Below, one piece after another: positions 28,430-34,438 of a stretch of DNA of 64,000 nucleotides (position 1 is its first letter; each line of letters opens with the position of its first letter). Both the position numbers and the translations under genes were made by a program. A model generated the notes under the pieces. That model was not told where the DNA came from, ran no database searches, and worked only from the letters and a program-made list of their open reading frames with translations. The stretch is from Arcobacter sp. GTDB lineage: Bacteria > Campylobacterota > Campylobacteria > Campylobacterales > Arcobacteraceae. The DNA lies in NCBI GenBank assembly GCA_002869565.1, contig PKUJ01000027.1, positions 98,368 to 162,367 on the forward strand, read 5' to 3'.

Positions 28430-28636
28430 TTACTGGCGAATTTCAATTGGTGTATTTTTGTCTACGGCATTCCATATCTCATCCATTTCAGGATTTGTAA
28501 CAGCAATACAGCCATTTGTCCAGTTGAATTTTTGTGTGATAAAAGAAAATAAGCCAAAGCCATTTTTTTGTCCATGTATCATAATCATTCCACCTGCATT
28601 ATCTCTGATAGAGATAGATTGACATATAAATAGATT
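28430..28636 (-). pseudogene. C-terminal fragment of an L,D-transpeptidase (YkuD)
   Basis: Reverse-strand reading frame with GGMIMIHG, NWTNGCIAVTNPEMDEIW and a stop at 28430. The HG and the catalytic NGCI cysteine motif are those of YkuD L,D-transpeptidases. The first half of the domain and any signal peptide are absent: in-frame stops lie upstream near 28636, and there is no start with a ribosome site. It appears to be a decayed gene remnant. The remaining bases between the kinase stop and here show nothing else. Confidence 0.7.
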
Positions 28637-28649
28637 TTGTCACCTTTTT

Positions 28650-29063
28650 TTATTTGACTCCACATTTACTATCAAGTATTTTAGCCAAGCTATCTCTTTT
28701 TTTATCTACTTTCATCAGTCTTTGATACTCTGCTTCATTATTACTTTTTTTAGCTTCAACTTTTGCCATAAAAGATTGATATGAATATAATGAATCATAC
28801 ATAAATAATTTTCCATCTATTTTATCTATCTCTTTTGCTGCGCATTTACAGTATTCTAACTCTTTTTCATTTTTGGCTTGTTTTTCGCAAGTGATTTTAA
28901 ACATCTGTTTTGATTTTTTAATTTGCCCATTTTTTAGCATCTGTTCATACATCTCTTGATTTGCTTTAATTTGATAAAACTCATCAATATTCAGAGATAA
29001 AATATTGTTAGCAAAACATTGTAATGATAAAAAAGATATAAAAATTAAATTTTTGAAGCCCAT
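28650..29063 (-). CDS. Small secreted protein of unknown function
   Basis: About 137 residues with a clear signal peptide (FKNLIFISFLSLQCFA, cleavage near residue 18). The mature part is lysine- and glutamate-rich and helical, with three cysteines (in ITCEKQ, EYCKCAA) and one near the C-terminus (SKCGVK), so disulfides are possible. I prefer the ATG at 29063 because AAAAGGA precedes it, rather than an upstream start at 29090 inside the neighbouring pseudogene. Family not recognised. Confidence 0.6.
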   Translation of the reverse strand: MGFKNLIFISFLSLQCFANNILSLNIDEFYQIKANQEMYEQMLKNGQIKKSKQMFKITCEKQAKNEKELEYCKCAAKEIDKIDGKLFMYDSLYSYQSFMAKVEAKKSNNEAEYQRLMKVDKKRDSLAKILDSKCGVK

Positions 29064-29073
29064 TGTTTTCCTT

Positions 29074-29626
29074 TTATTTTCTTCTATCAAGAATTCTTAA
29101 GATTCTTAAAAATAGATTGATAATATCCATATATAGTGCTGCTGCACTATCAATAGCATTATCTAATGTTTTGGGTATTTGATTTCCTCGTCCCCAATCA
29201 TAACCAATATATCCGCAAAAAATAACAGCAACAGCCCAATCTATCCAATTTTGATGAATTCCTAAGATAAATATTTGAAAAAGCTCAATTACAATCATAG
29301 CTAATAAGGCTATTGCCGTATCGTATTGGGATTCTACCATATTTACAATTAATCCAAAAGGAACAACAAAGTTGTAACCTATGAAACTAATAAATGCTTT
29401 ATCTGATTTGTTAAATAGATATACTCCAAAAAAACATGAAGAAAAATATCCTATTCAAAAGGCCCAAATATTTATACTTCGTAAATAATTTGGATCAACA
29501 TTAGTTACTAATAACCAATTTACAAAAAAACCAACATAAAACTATTCCTATTGCCAGATTATATTTAGCATCTGAAATAATTTCAGCAGTAGCTTTTGTT
29601 CTAGTAAAAACATCAGATTCAAGCAT
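29074..29626 (-). pseudogene. Bax inhibitor-1-like membrane protein, disrupted by a frameshift and an in-frame stop
   Basis: From an ATG at 29626 (good AAAGGAAG ribosome site) the reverse strand reads MLESDVFTRTKATAEIISDA and on to VLCWFF. A run of seven T's then shifts the frame. Reading one base fewer restores VNWLLVTNVDPNYLRSINIW-type sequence, which meets a TGA where a tryptophan would fit (after WAF). It then continues as GYFSSCFFGVYLFNKSDKAF and ends with the BI-1 C-terminus (NAIDSAAALYMDIINLFL, RILDRR). About seven hydrophobic segments are seen in total. Two lesions make it a pseudogene, unless they are sequencing errors. The final 88 codons (29074-29340) form an open frame but lack the first membrane segments. 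Confidence 0.75.
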
Positions 29627-29647
29627 ATTTTTTCTTCCTTTGATTTG

Positions 29648-29654
29648 TTAGCAG
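29648..29654 (-). repeat. Half attC-like site at the distal end of the cassette array
   Basis: Read on the minus strand, TGCTAAC followed by AAATC lies just after the stop of the last cassette ORF. It resembles the first (R'') half of the attC sites in the array. No paired second half follows; the sequence passes directly into the ribosome site of the Bax-inhibitor pseudogene. Suggests truncation of the last attC. Weak evidence on its own. Confidence 0.35.
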
Positions 29655-29656
29655 TT

Positions 29657-30115
29657 TCATTGAGTGACAAATGCTTTCGAATTGATTTTAAAATTATAGA
29701 TTTGCCATTTATCGTCACGTTGAATAAGAACAAGAATAATAGTAGCAGGTCCAGTTTCGAATTCTGTATTTATTTGATACTGAGCAGAAACAACTTTTCC
29801 TTTTTCTTGGCTATAGTTAATATTAGAACCTCCAACTACATCTCCCATTTGTTTATATTTTCCAAGTTTCCCATACCACTTAAATAGCTTATCGATTTCA
29901 TCTTTATTAGCTGAATCGATAAGTTCTGAACTGGAATATTTGAGTAATGTTGCTGGTCTGAGATCTGATAATATCTCTGGCACTACTTTTTCTACATAGG
30001 TTTTACTTTGTTCATCTAGGGCATCACCTTTTTTTGCTAGAAGTGTAAAGCCAATGATTCCGGCAATGACAAATACAAGAAAAATACCACCTAATACCAT
30101 TAATATTTTTTTCAT
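29657..30115 (-). CDS. Cassette ORF 4: anchored protein of unknown function
   Basis: 152 residues with one N-terminal membrane segment (about 5-27) and a periplasmic domain of alternating strands. I do not recognise the family. The C-terminal half (QYQINTEFETGPATIILVLI, DDKWQIYNFKINS) resembles small NTF2/DUF4019-like folds in pattern only. AGGAG precedes the ATG directly after the attC site at 30129-30200. It is the cassette furthest from the presumed promoter. Confidence 0.65.
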   Translation of the reverse strand: MKKILMVLGGIFLVFVIAGIIGFTLLAKKGDALDEQSKTYVEKVVPEILSDLRPATLLKYSSSELIDSANKDEIDKLFKWYGKLGKYKQMGDVVGGSNINYSQEKGKVVSAQYQINTEFETGPATIILVLIQRDDKWQIYNFKINSKAFVTQ

Positions 30116-30128
30116 AAATTAATTCTCC

Positions 30129-30200
30129 TGTTAACGTTTGAAATGACCAATCAAAAAGCCGCCCGCGGGTTTTTGATTGGTCTCCTTTGGTTTGTTATGT
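30129..30200 (-). repeat. attC-like recombination site between cassettes 3 and 4
   Basis: A 72-bp imperfect palindrome. The inner arms are CCAATCAAAAA and TTTTTGATTGG around a GC-rich centre (CCGCCCGCGGG). The minus-strand ends read ACATAAC and GTTAACA, approximate RYYYAAC and GTTRRRY cores. The stop codon of cassette ORF 3 lies within the outer arm, as often seen in integron cassettes. Confidence 0.65.
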
Positions 30201-30545
30201 TTTTTGCGTTCTAACTCGCCAATAAATTCCAATAAATGGACTAATAAATAGAAGTGCACATAAATAATATACACTGTTTATATAAAAGGTTCCAGCCTCT
30301 TTCAAAATAGCAGGGCCAACATATGGATCATTAATTTCACCGAATAATAGATAAAAGTAGAAAATAGTTACGGGGAGAGATACAATTAATAGCCTTGGCT
30401 TGTACCTAGCGGATAATATAACCAATATTGATCCACCTATTCCCCATACAAAGTTTTGTACTAATGATGGTTCTTTATCCATGACTTCAGCATGTAATAA
30501 TGATACGAAAATAAATATACATGTCATGAGTCTTATTAACCGCAA
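30195..30545 (-). CDS. Cassette ORF 3: small membrane protein of unknown function
   Basis: 116 residues with a signal-like N-terminus (MTCIFIFVSLLHA) and about three further hydrophobic segments. Family not recognised. GAGGG precedes a TTG at 30545; an ATG at 30527 is an alternative start. The frame lies between two attC-like sites and ends inside one, so it occupies nearly the whole cassette. Confidence 0.6.
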   Translation of the reverse strand: MRLIRLMTCIFIFVSLLHAEVMDKEPSLVQNFVWGIGGSILVILSARYKPRLLIVSLPVTIFYFYLLFGEINDPYVGPAILKEAGTFYINSVYYLCALLFISPFIGIYWRVRTQKT

Positions 30546-30560
30546 TTTTCCCTCTTTAGA

Positions 30561-30629
30561 ACATAACGTTTAAAATGAGCCGATGAATTGCCCGCAGGGT
30601 AATTTATTGGCTCCACTAATTTGTTAAAC
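30561..30629 (-). repeat. attC-like recombination site between cassettes 2 and 3
   Basis: A 69-bp palindromic site. On the minus strand it begins GTTTAAC (RYYYAAC) and ends GTTATGT (one mismatch to GTTRRRY). Inner arms GGAGCC/GGCTC and AAATTACCC/GGGCAATT pair around a small loop. It separates the stop of cassette ORF 2 from the ribosome site of ORF 3. Confidence 0.7.
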
Positions 30630-30632
30630 ACT

Positions 30633-31424
30633 TTAACATGGTGCAACACTGAATGCACTTCCAATGGCATTAGCCAAAACATTAATTATTTCTGTTGTGA
30701 TTCTAGCTTTATTGAAAATAATATCACAGAGAATTGTAAAGACTGCCAATAGATAAGCCAAGTAGCCAAAGCCTGTGTAATCGTTATATAGAATTGTATA
30801 AAACCAGTTTTGTTCGAAGATGTAAAAGTACGAGCTTATAGCAGTCGATAAGAATAATAATATGCCGGGAAGAAATAAATGTTCTGTAGCTTTTGGCTTC
30901 AAAAAAGAGGCTATGAATAAAAATATAAACACGATAGAGTTTATCCCTAAAAATATTCTGACATCCATTGTCAGCTTTTCTACAATTTCCATATATTTAG
31001 CTTGAGTAAAATTTATCAGTTTTTCTTTTGTCTTTTCTAGTGAAGCGATTTCGAATTTAATGGAAGCATTCAAACGTTCTTCCCATTTTTTTCTACATTC
31101 ACAATTAAGATTGCCCATTTTAGAAATTTGAGCAGCTATGATAGCTGGTATATCATCTTTGAGATGCTGTTTTAACTCTGCTAATTTGTCATCCGTTTTT
31201 TGGTGCAAGACTTTGGCTTTATCGCCAAGGAATCTTTTAAGTGTTTTTGATTGAGGCAATGTAATGGAGTCAATTTTCTCATTCATTTCGTTTTTAAGTT
31301 TCCACTCAATAAACCCTTTCGCAGATTTTTCCACAGTGTGCGGGTCTGAAAATGTCAATACGAACAGAGGAACAAATAGTATAATGCCAACCAAGCCAAA
31401 AGCACGAAGCAGATGTTTTTTCAA
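30633..31424 (-). CDS. Cassette ORF 2: membrane protein with a long periplasmic helical domain, function unknown
   Basis: 263 residues. One N-terminal membrane segment (about 7-26), a helical and highly charged region (about 35-150) with a single CEC motif, then about four membrane segments (155-245). I know no function. AGGA is about 7 nt before a TTG start at 31424, which itself lies 17 bases after the attC core at 31441. Codon use is less AT-biased than neighbouring chromosomal genes, consistent with recent acquisition. Confidence 0.65.
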   Translation of the reverse strand: MKKHLLRAFGLVGIILFVPLFVLTFSDPHTVEKSAKGFIEWKLKNEMNEKIDSITLPQSKTLKRFLGDKAKVLHQKTDDKLAELKQHLKDDIPAIIAAQISKMGNLNCECRKKWEERLNASIKFEIASLEKTKEKLINFTQAKYMEIVEKLTMDVRIFLGINSIVFIFLFIASFLKPKATEHLFLPGILLFLSTAISSYFYIFEQNWFYTILYNDYTGFGYLAYLLAVFTILCDIIFNKARITTEIINVLANAIGSAFSVAPC

Positions 31425-31440
31425 AAAAATTCCTTTATGT

Positions 31441-31515
31441 GTTTAACGCTTTGCACAGCGGCGCGAGGTACGAGCGTCCGGCACCGAAGGCGCGTACTGC
31501 TGCAACTTGTTAGAT
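31441..31515 (-). repeat. attC-like recombination site between cassettes 1 and 2
   Basis: The best of the sites. It is 75 bp and GC-rich in an AT-rich neighbourhood. On the minus strand it begins ATCTAAC (perfect RYYYAAC), continues AAGTTGCAGCAGTACGCGCC, and ends GCGTTAAAC (perfect GTTRRRY). The arms GCAGCAGTACGCGCC and GGCGC...TACGAGCGTCC pair imperfectly, with the unpaired bases expected of a folded attC. Confidence 0.8.
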
Positions 31516-31528
31516 TTTTTGCACGATT

Positions 31529-31792
31529 TCATTTTGAGAGCTTATCAACAAGCTTTTGAGCAGATTTTGTAGCTTTGGAAAATTTTATTTTCCCATCAGA
31601 AGAAATTTCAGTGATTTTATCTTTAGCATGATCAGGTAAGCGCTCCATATCTAGAATTTTGTATCCCGCACCTTTTTTTTCAAGAATGCCTTCTGCAACC
31701 AGAGCATCAAAATCAATTGGAGTAGCTAGACTTTTAGCTTTTTCCAACGCTTCTTCTTTAGACATCACGCCTTCCTTTCGATCGTTACTCAT
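31529..31792 (-). CDS. Cassette ORF 1: small soluble protein of unknown function
   Basis: 87 residues, soluble, lysine- and glutamate-rich, with a central LVAEGILEKKGAGYKILDMERLP segment that reads as a small beta-hairpin. Proteins of this sort occur in integron cassettes but have no known role that I can name. GGAG precedes the ATG at 31792; a TTG at 31804 is a weaker option. The start lies 20 bases after the GTTAGAT half-site at 31806-31812. First cassette, nearest to the presumed promoter. Confidence 0.65.
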   Translation of the reverse strand: MSNDRKEGVMSKEEALEKAKSLATPIDFDALVAEGILEKKGAGYKILDMERLPDHAKDKITEISSDGKIKFSKATKSAQKLVDKLSK

Positions 31793-31805
31793 ATTCTTCT
31801 CCAAA

Positions 31806-31812
31806 ATCTAAC
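31806..31812 (-). repeat. Recombination core half-site at the proximal end of the cassette array
   Basis: On the minus strand GTTAGAT, a perfect GTTRRRY core, sits just upstream of cassette ORF 1. It is the complement of the ATCTAAC that opens the attC downstream of the same ORF. This is where an attI x attC junction would be expected. Confidence 0.55.
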
Positions 31813-31828
31813 TATTTAATAGTAATAC

Positions 31829-31834
31829 ATTATA
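31829..31834 (-). promoter_or_regulatory. Possible -10 box for cassette transcription
   Basis: TATAAT on the minus strand about 17 bases before the GTTAGAT core and pointing into the array. No clear -35 box is seen. The -10 is a perfect match, but the region is so AT-rich that chance occurrence is easy. Confidence 0.3.
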
Positions 31835-32019
31835 TATAAATAATGTATAAAAACACCTAATAGGACTACACTTTTTATGATAAGATATTAAATTATGATA
31901 AAGCCCTTAAATAGCTTGGTTTTAGTAGGTTTTTAAATAATATATTACAATATGTAATATTTTTTAAGCTAACTTATATATTTGATATAATTTTCAATAT
32001 TAGATTATTAACGTATATC

Positions 32020-32082
32020 CGTAATAGCTTATCAAAATGTTATGCTATTGGTTAAAAATCGTAATAGTTTATCAAAATGCTA
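32020..32082 (+). repeat. Two 23-bp direct repeats in front of the integrase-like start (attI candidate)
   Basis: CGTAATAGCTTATCAAAATG plus TTA at 32020-32042 recurs at 32060-32082 with two mismatches, a 40-bp period. The repeats lie between the array and the truncated integrase-like ORF, where attI and its integrase-binding direct repeats are expected. They could instead be operator sites of an unknown regulator. The remainder of 31835-32019 is AT-rich; a TATAAT at 31986-31991 could serve the plus-strand ORF. Confidence 0.45.
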
Positions 32083-32101
32083 AGTATATCAGGAGCTAAA
32101 T

Positions 32102-32143
32102 ATGGGTAAAAAATTACTAGATATTATGAGAAGTAAGATTTAA
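32102..32143 (+). pseudogene. Truncated integrase-like start (13 codons), IntI-type N-terminus
   Basis: A strong ribosome site (AGGAG, about 8 nt upstream) leads an ATG reading MGKKLLDIMRSKI and then TAA. From memory, integron integrases commonly open with a KLLDxxRxxIR-type helix, so this looks like the extreme N-terminus of an IntI. It points away from the cassettes, as intI does. Homology to the dispersed repeat begins within a few bases of the stop codon, so the body of the gene seems to have been replaced. The short length keeps confidence moderate. Confidence 0.45.
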
Positions 32144-32147
32144 ATAT

Positions 32148-32680
32148 TCACTTTTTTATTGAAAAAAGTAAAATAAAAAGCAACCCTCAGAGTTTCGAAG
32201 GTGAAACTTCCCTCGCTTATTATTTATTGTTTCTGTTTTGTAAAACTCATATAAAAATATGCTCCCAGCATATTTGTTATATTCAAACAGTTACAAAACT
32301 TATCCGAAACAATAAATAAACACTTTGCTTCTCAAATGTGGGAATAGGGGATAATGACCTTTGCATTTTTAATACTATTTTATTTTAACTGGTGTGATAC
32401 TCAACATCTATCCAAAAAGTTCGTGGCTAAGATATTTTAGTTCAGACTTTGTTGAAGCCGAGTGCTTTACTATTTAAAGCGGAATAAACCGAAACTGTTT
32501 AAGGTAAAAATGTGACTTTAAGTCACGTTTTTATTGAGTTTTATTTGTAAACAAAATTATCATGCAGGCTAGCTTTAAAAAGTGAAGTGGGAGGGAACTT
32601 TAGCTTCAACAACTCGTCTGGTGGTTTTTGTTTTACCATTATAAAGTAAAGAAAGCGAAGAACTTGTTCTTCAAGAGAGA
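32148..32680 (+). repeat. Dispersed non-coding repeat, copy 1 (about 530 bp)
   Basis: Aligns in order with the reverse complement of 58978-59496. Shared blocks are GTTTCGAAG, TTCCCTC-CTTATTATTTAT, GCTTCT-CAAATGTGGG, CTTTGTTGAAGCCG, GTGACT-AGTCACGTTTTT-TTGAGTTT, and the longest, GGGAACTTTAGCTTCAACAA followed by CTCGTCTGGTGGTTTTTGTT. It ends in AAAGAAAGCGAAGAAC and TTGTTCTTCAAGAGA. No convincing gene lies inside. The stretch between it and the RND gene otherwise contains only the REP-like hairpin. Confidence 0.7.
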
Positions 32681-32729
32681 ATAAGTAAAATGTAATTAAT
32701 TATAAAGTTTATATTTCATTTATTTATAT

Positions 32730-32760
32730 GCATTCCCAACGAGGACGTTGGGAACAAGTA
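32730..32760. repeat. REP-like hairpin
   Basis: GCATTCCCAACGAGGACGTT then GGGAACAAG: a perfect 9-bp stem TTCCCAACG/CGTTGGGAA with an AGGA loop, preceded by GCA and followed by CAAG. This is the format of REP sequences associated with RAYT (TnpA-REP) transposases. It lies between the dispersed repeat and the end of the RND gene and could also act as a terminator for the latter. Confidence 0.55.
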
Positions 32761-32776
32761 GGTATAATGAGCATAT

Positions 32777-34429
32777 TTATAATATCTTTTTAATTTGATT
32801 CTTTATTATAACTGGCACAAAAAACATTGATACTACATAGGATATTAAAGTACCACCAATAAGTGCTACTCCTAAACCTCCAAATACTGCGTCAGTAGCC
32901 AAAAGTGATGAAGCGAATACCATTGTCAGTACTGTTAGAATAATTGGCTTAGAACGTGTTGCTGTGGCTTTTGCAATGGCTTGATTTATTGTTAATCCTT
33001 TTTCTTCAATTAACTGTTTTGTAAAGTCTATGATTAGAGTAGAATTTCTTGAGTTTATTCCAATTAGTCCTATAAATCCTATAAGTGATGTTGCAGTTAA
33101 ATAAAAAGTATCATTTGTAAATATATCCATGATAATATGAGCAATAATAACTCCGATGATTGATACAAAACTTGATAATACTATTCCACCTGATAAGGCA
33201 AAACTTTTATAATAAACTACCATCAAAAAGAAAATTAATACAAGTGCGATAATAAAAGCACCCCCAAGATCAATAAAAGTATCAATAGTTACTTTTAGTT
33301 CTCCATCCCAAACAAGTTTAAACTTTTCACCTGTTTTTTTATCTTTAAATTCTAAATTTAACATATTTGATTTAATTACTTCATAATCTTTTGTAAAAGT
33401 ATCTAAAAGCTCAGTTCTTGCATCAAGAAGAGGGTATATTTGACTATCTTTATTTGTTTCTGCAATTACATTTATCATAGGTGTTAGATTTTTTGAGGTA
33501 AGTGTTGGTTCTTTTAAAACTTTTTTTACATTTATTAATTCATTTAGCGGAATAGTAGAGCCGTTTTTATTTATTAGTTTTAGGGTTGATAGTTTATTTA
33601 CAATAGCATCTTTATTATTTGAGTCAAAAACTCTTTGATTATCAAGTCTTAGGAAAATTGGAATTTGACTTTGTGAATCTTTTTCATTTACTACTGATAA
33701 TACTAAACCTTCATAGGCAATATATATGATATTTTTTACTTGTTCTAGTGAAATTCCAGTTTTTATGATTTTATTATTATCTAGTGTTATTTCGAATTTT
33801 TCTTTTTCTTTATCTGCCATAACATCTACATCTACAAGTGTTTTTTGATTTTGTAATACCTTTGCTATTTTATTAGCAAAAACTCTTCTATTTTGAAAAT
33901 TGTTTCCTCCATAAATTTCAGCAACAATTGAAGCAAGAACTGGTGGCCCTGCTGGTAGTTCTATAAGTTTTATATTTGCTTCATATTTTGAACACTCTTG
34001 CAATTCTTCTCTTATATCACTTACAAAGTTATAACTTGAGATATCTCTATTGTTTGCTTTTTTTATATTTACCATTATTTCAGCTTGAGACTGTTTATCT
34101 TTTAAGGCACTTTGTTTTACTAAAGCTGCAAAATCAAGGGGTTGCCCTTCTCCTATGAAAACAGAAATATCTGTGACTAAATCTTTTGAGATAAGTTTTT
34201 TAGAGATGCAAGATGTGACTTCCTTTGTTTGAACTATTGAAGAACCTTCTTTTAAATCAACATATACTGAAAAAGTATCTGAGTCTTTACTTGGAAGCAT
34301 TTTTGCTTTTACAATTTCTGTAGGAAATGTCGCAATAGAAAATATAAAAAGTAGTAAGGTTATTGCATATACCAATAAAGATTTTCTTGGGCTTTGAATT
34401 ATGTTATAAATAAATTTTTCTAATTTCAT
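32777..34429 (-). CDS. RND efflux pump, C-terminal half (separate ORF)
   Basis: 550 residues corresponding to the second repeat of an AcrB-type pump: one membrane helix (about 18-36), a large periplasmic porter loop (about 40-385), then five membrane helices. In the central helix GLIGINSRNSTLIIDF, an arginine stands where AcrB has Lys940. The start ATG follows the stop of the N-terminal half by nine bases, in the same frame, with AAGG as ribosome site. The two halves may associate to make a working pump, or the stop may be a recent mutation. Last gene of the tolC-adaptor-RND operon. Confidence 0.85.
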   Translation of the reverse strand: MKLEKFIYNIIQSPRKSLLVYAITLLLFIFSIATFPTEIVKAKMLPSKDSDTFSVYVDLKEGSSIVQTKEVTSCISKKLISKDLVTDISVFIGEGQPLDFAALVKQSALKDKQSQAEIMVNIKKANNRDISSYNFVSDIREELQECSKYEANIKLIELPAGPPVLASIVAEIYGGNNFQNRRVFANKIAKVLQNQKTLVDVDVMADKEKEKFEITLDNNKIIKTGISLEQVKNIIYIAYEGLVLSVVNEKDSQSQIPIFLRLDNQRVFDSNNKDAIVNKLSTLKLINKNGSTIPLNELINVKKVLKEPTLTSKNLTPMINVIAETNKDSQIYPLLDARTELLDTFTKDYEVIKSNMLNLEFKDKKTGEKFKLVWDGELKVTIDTFIDLGGAFIIALVLIFFLMVVYYKSFALSGGIVLSSFVSIIGVIIAHIIMDIFTNDTFYLTATSLIGFIGLIGINSRNSTLIIDFTKQLIEEKGLTINQAIAKATATRSKPIILTVLTMVFASSLLATDAVFGGLGVALIGGTLISYVVSMFFVPVIIKNQIKKIL

Positions 34430-34438
34430 AATAAAACC

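Larger units (their letters stand above)
29648..31812 (-). mobile_element. Integron-type gene-cassette array of four cassettes, without an intact integrase
   Basis: Four short minus-strand ORFs are each followed by a palindromic attC-like site (three complete, one half-site). Each starts 14-20 bases after a GTT-type core site, with a ribosome site immediately before the start codon. The boundaries carry GTTAGAT, GTTAAAC and GTTATGT half-sites, matching or nearly matching GTTRRRY, and their partners ATCTAAC and GTTTAAC match RYYYAAC. The array is flanked on its promoter side by a truncated integrase-like start (32102). Local base composition at the sites is much richer in G+C than the surroundings. 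This is the pattern called CALIN (attC clusters lacking an integrase). Confidence 0.75.

Noticed and set aside
29540-29640. UGA read as tryptophan in the BI-1-like gene
   Set aside because: A frameshift is also present in the same gene and no other gene in the window needs UGA recoding.
32020-32082. Possible CRISPR or iteron repeats
   Set aside because: Only two copies, the 17-bp spacer is unlike CRISPR spacing, and there are no cas genes; the position in front of the integrase-like start fits attI or an operator better.
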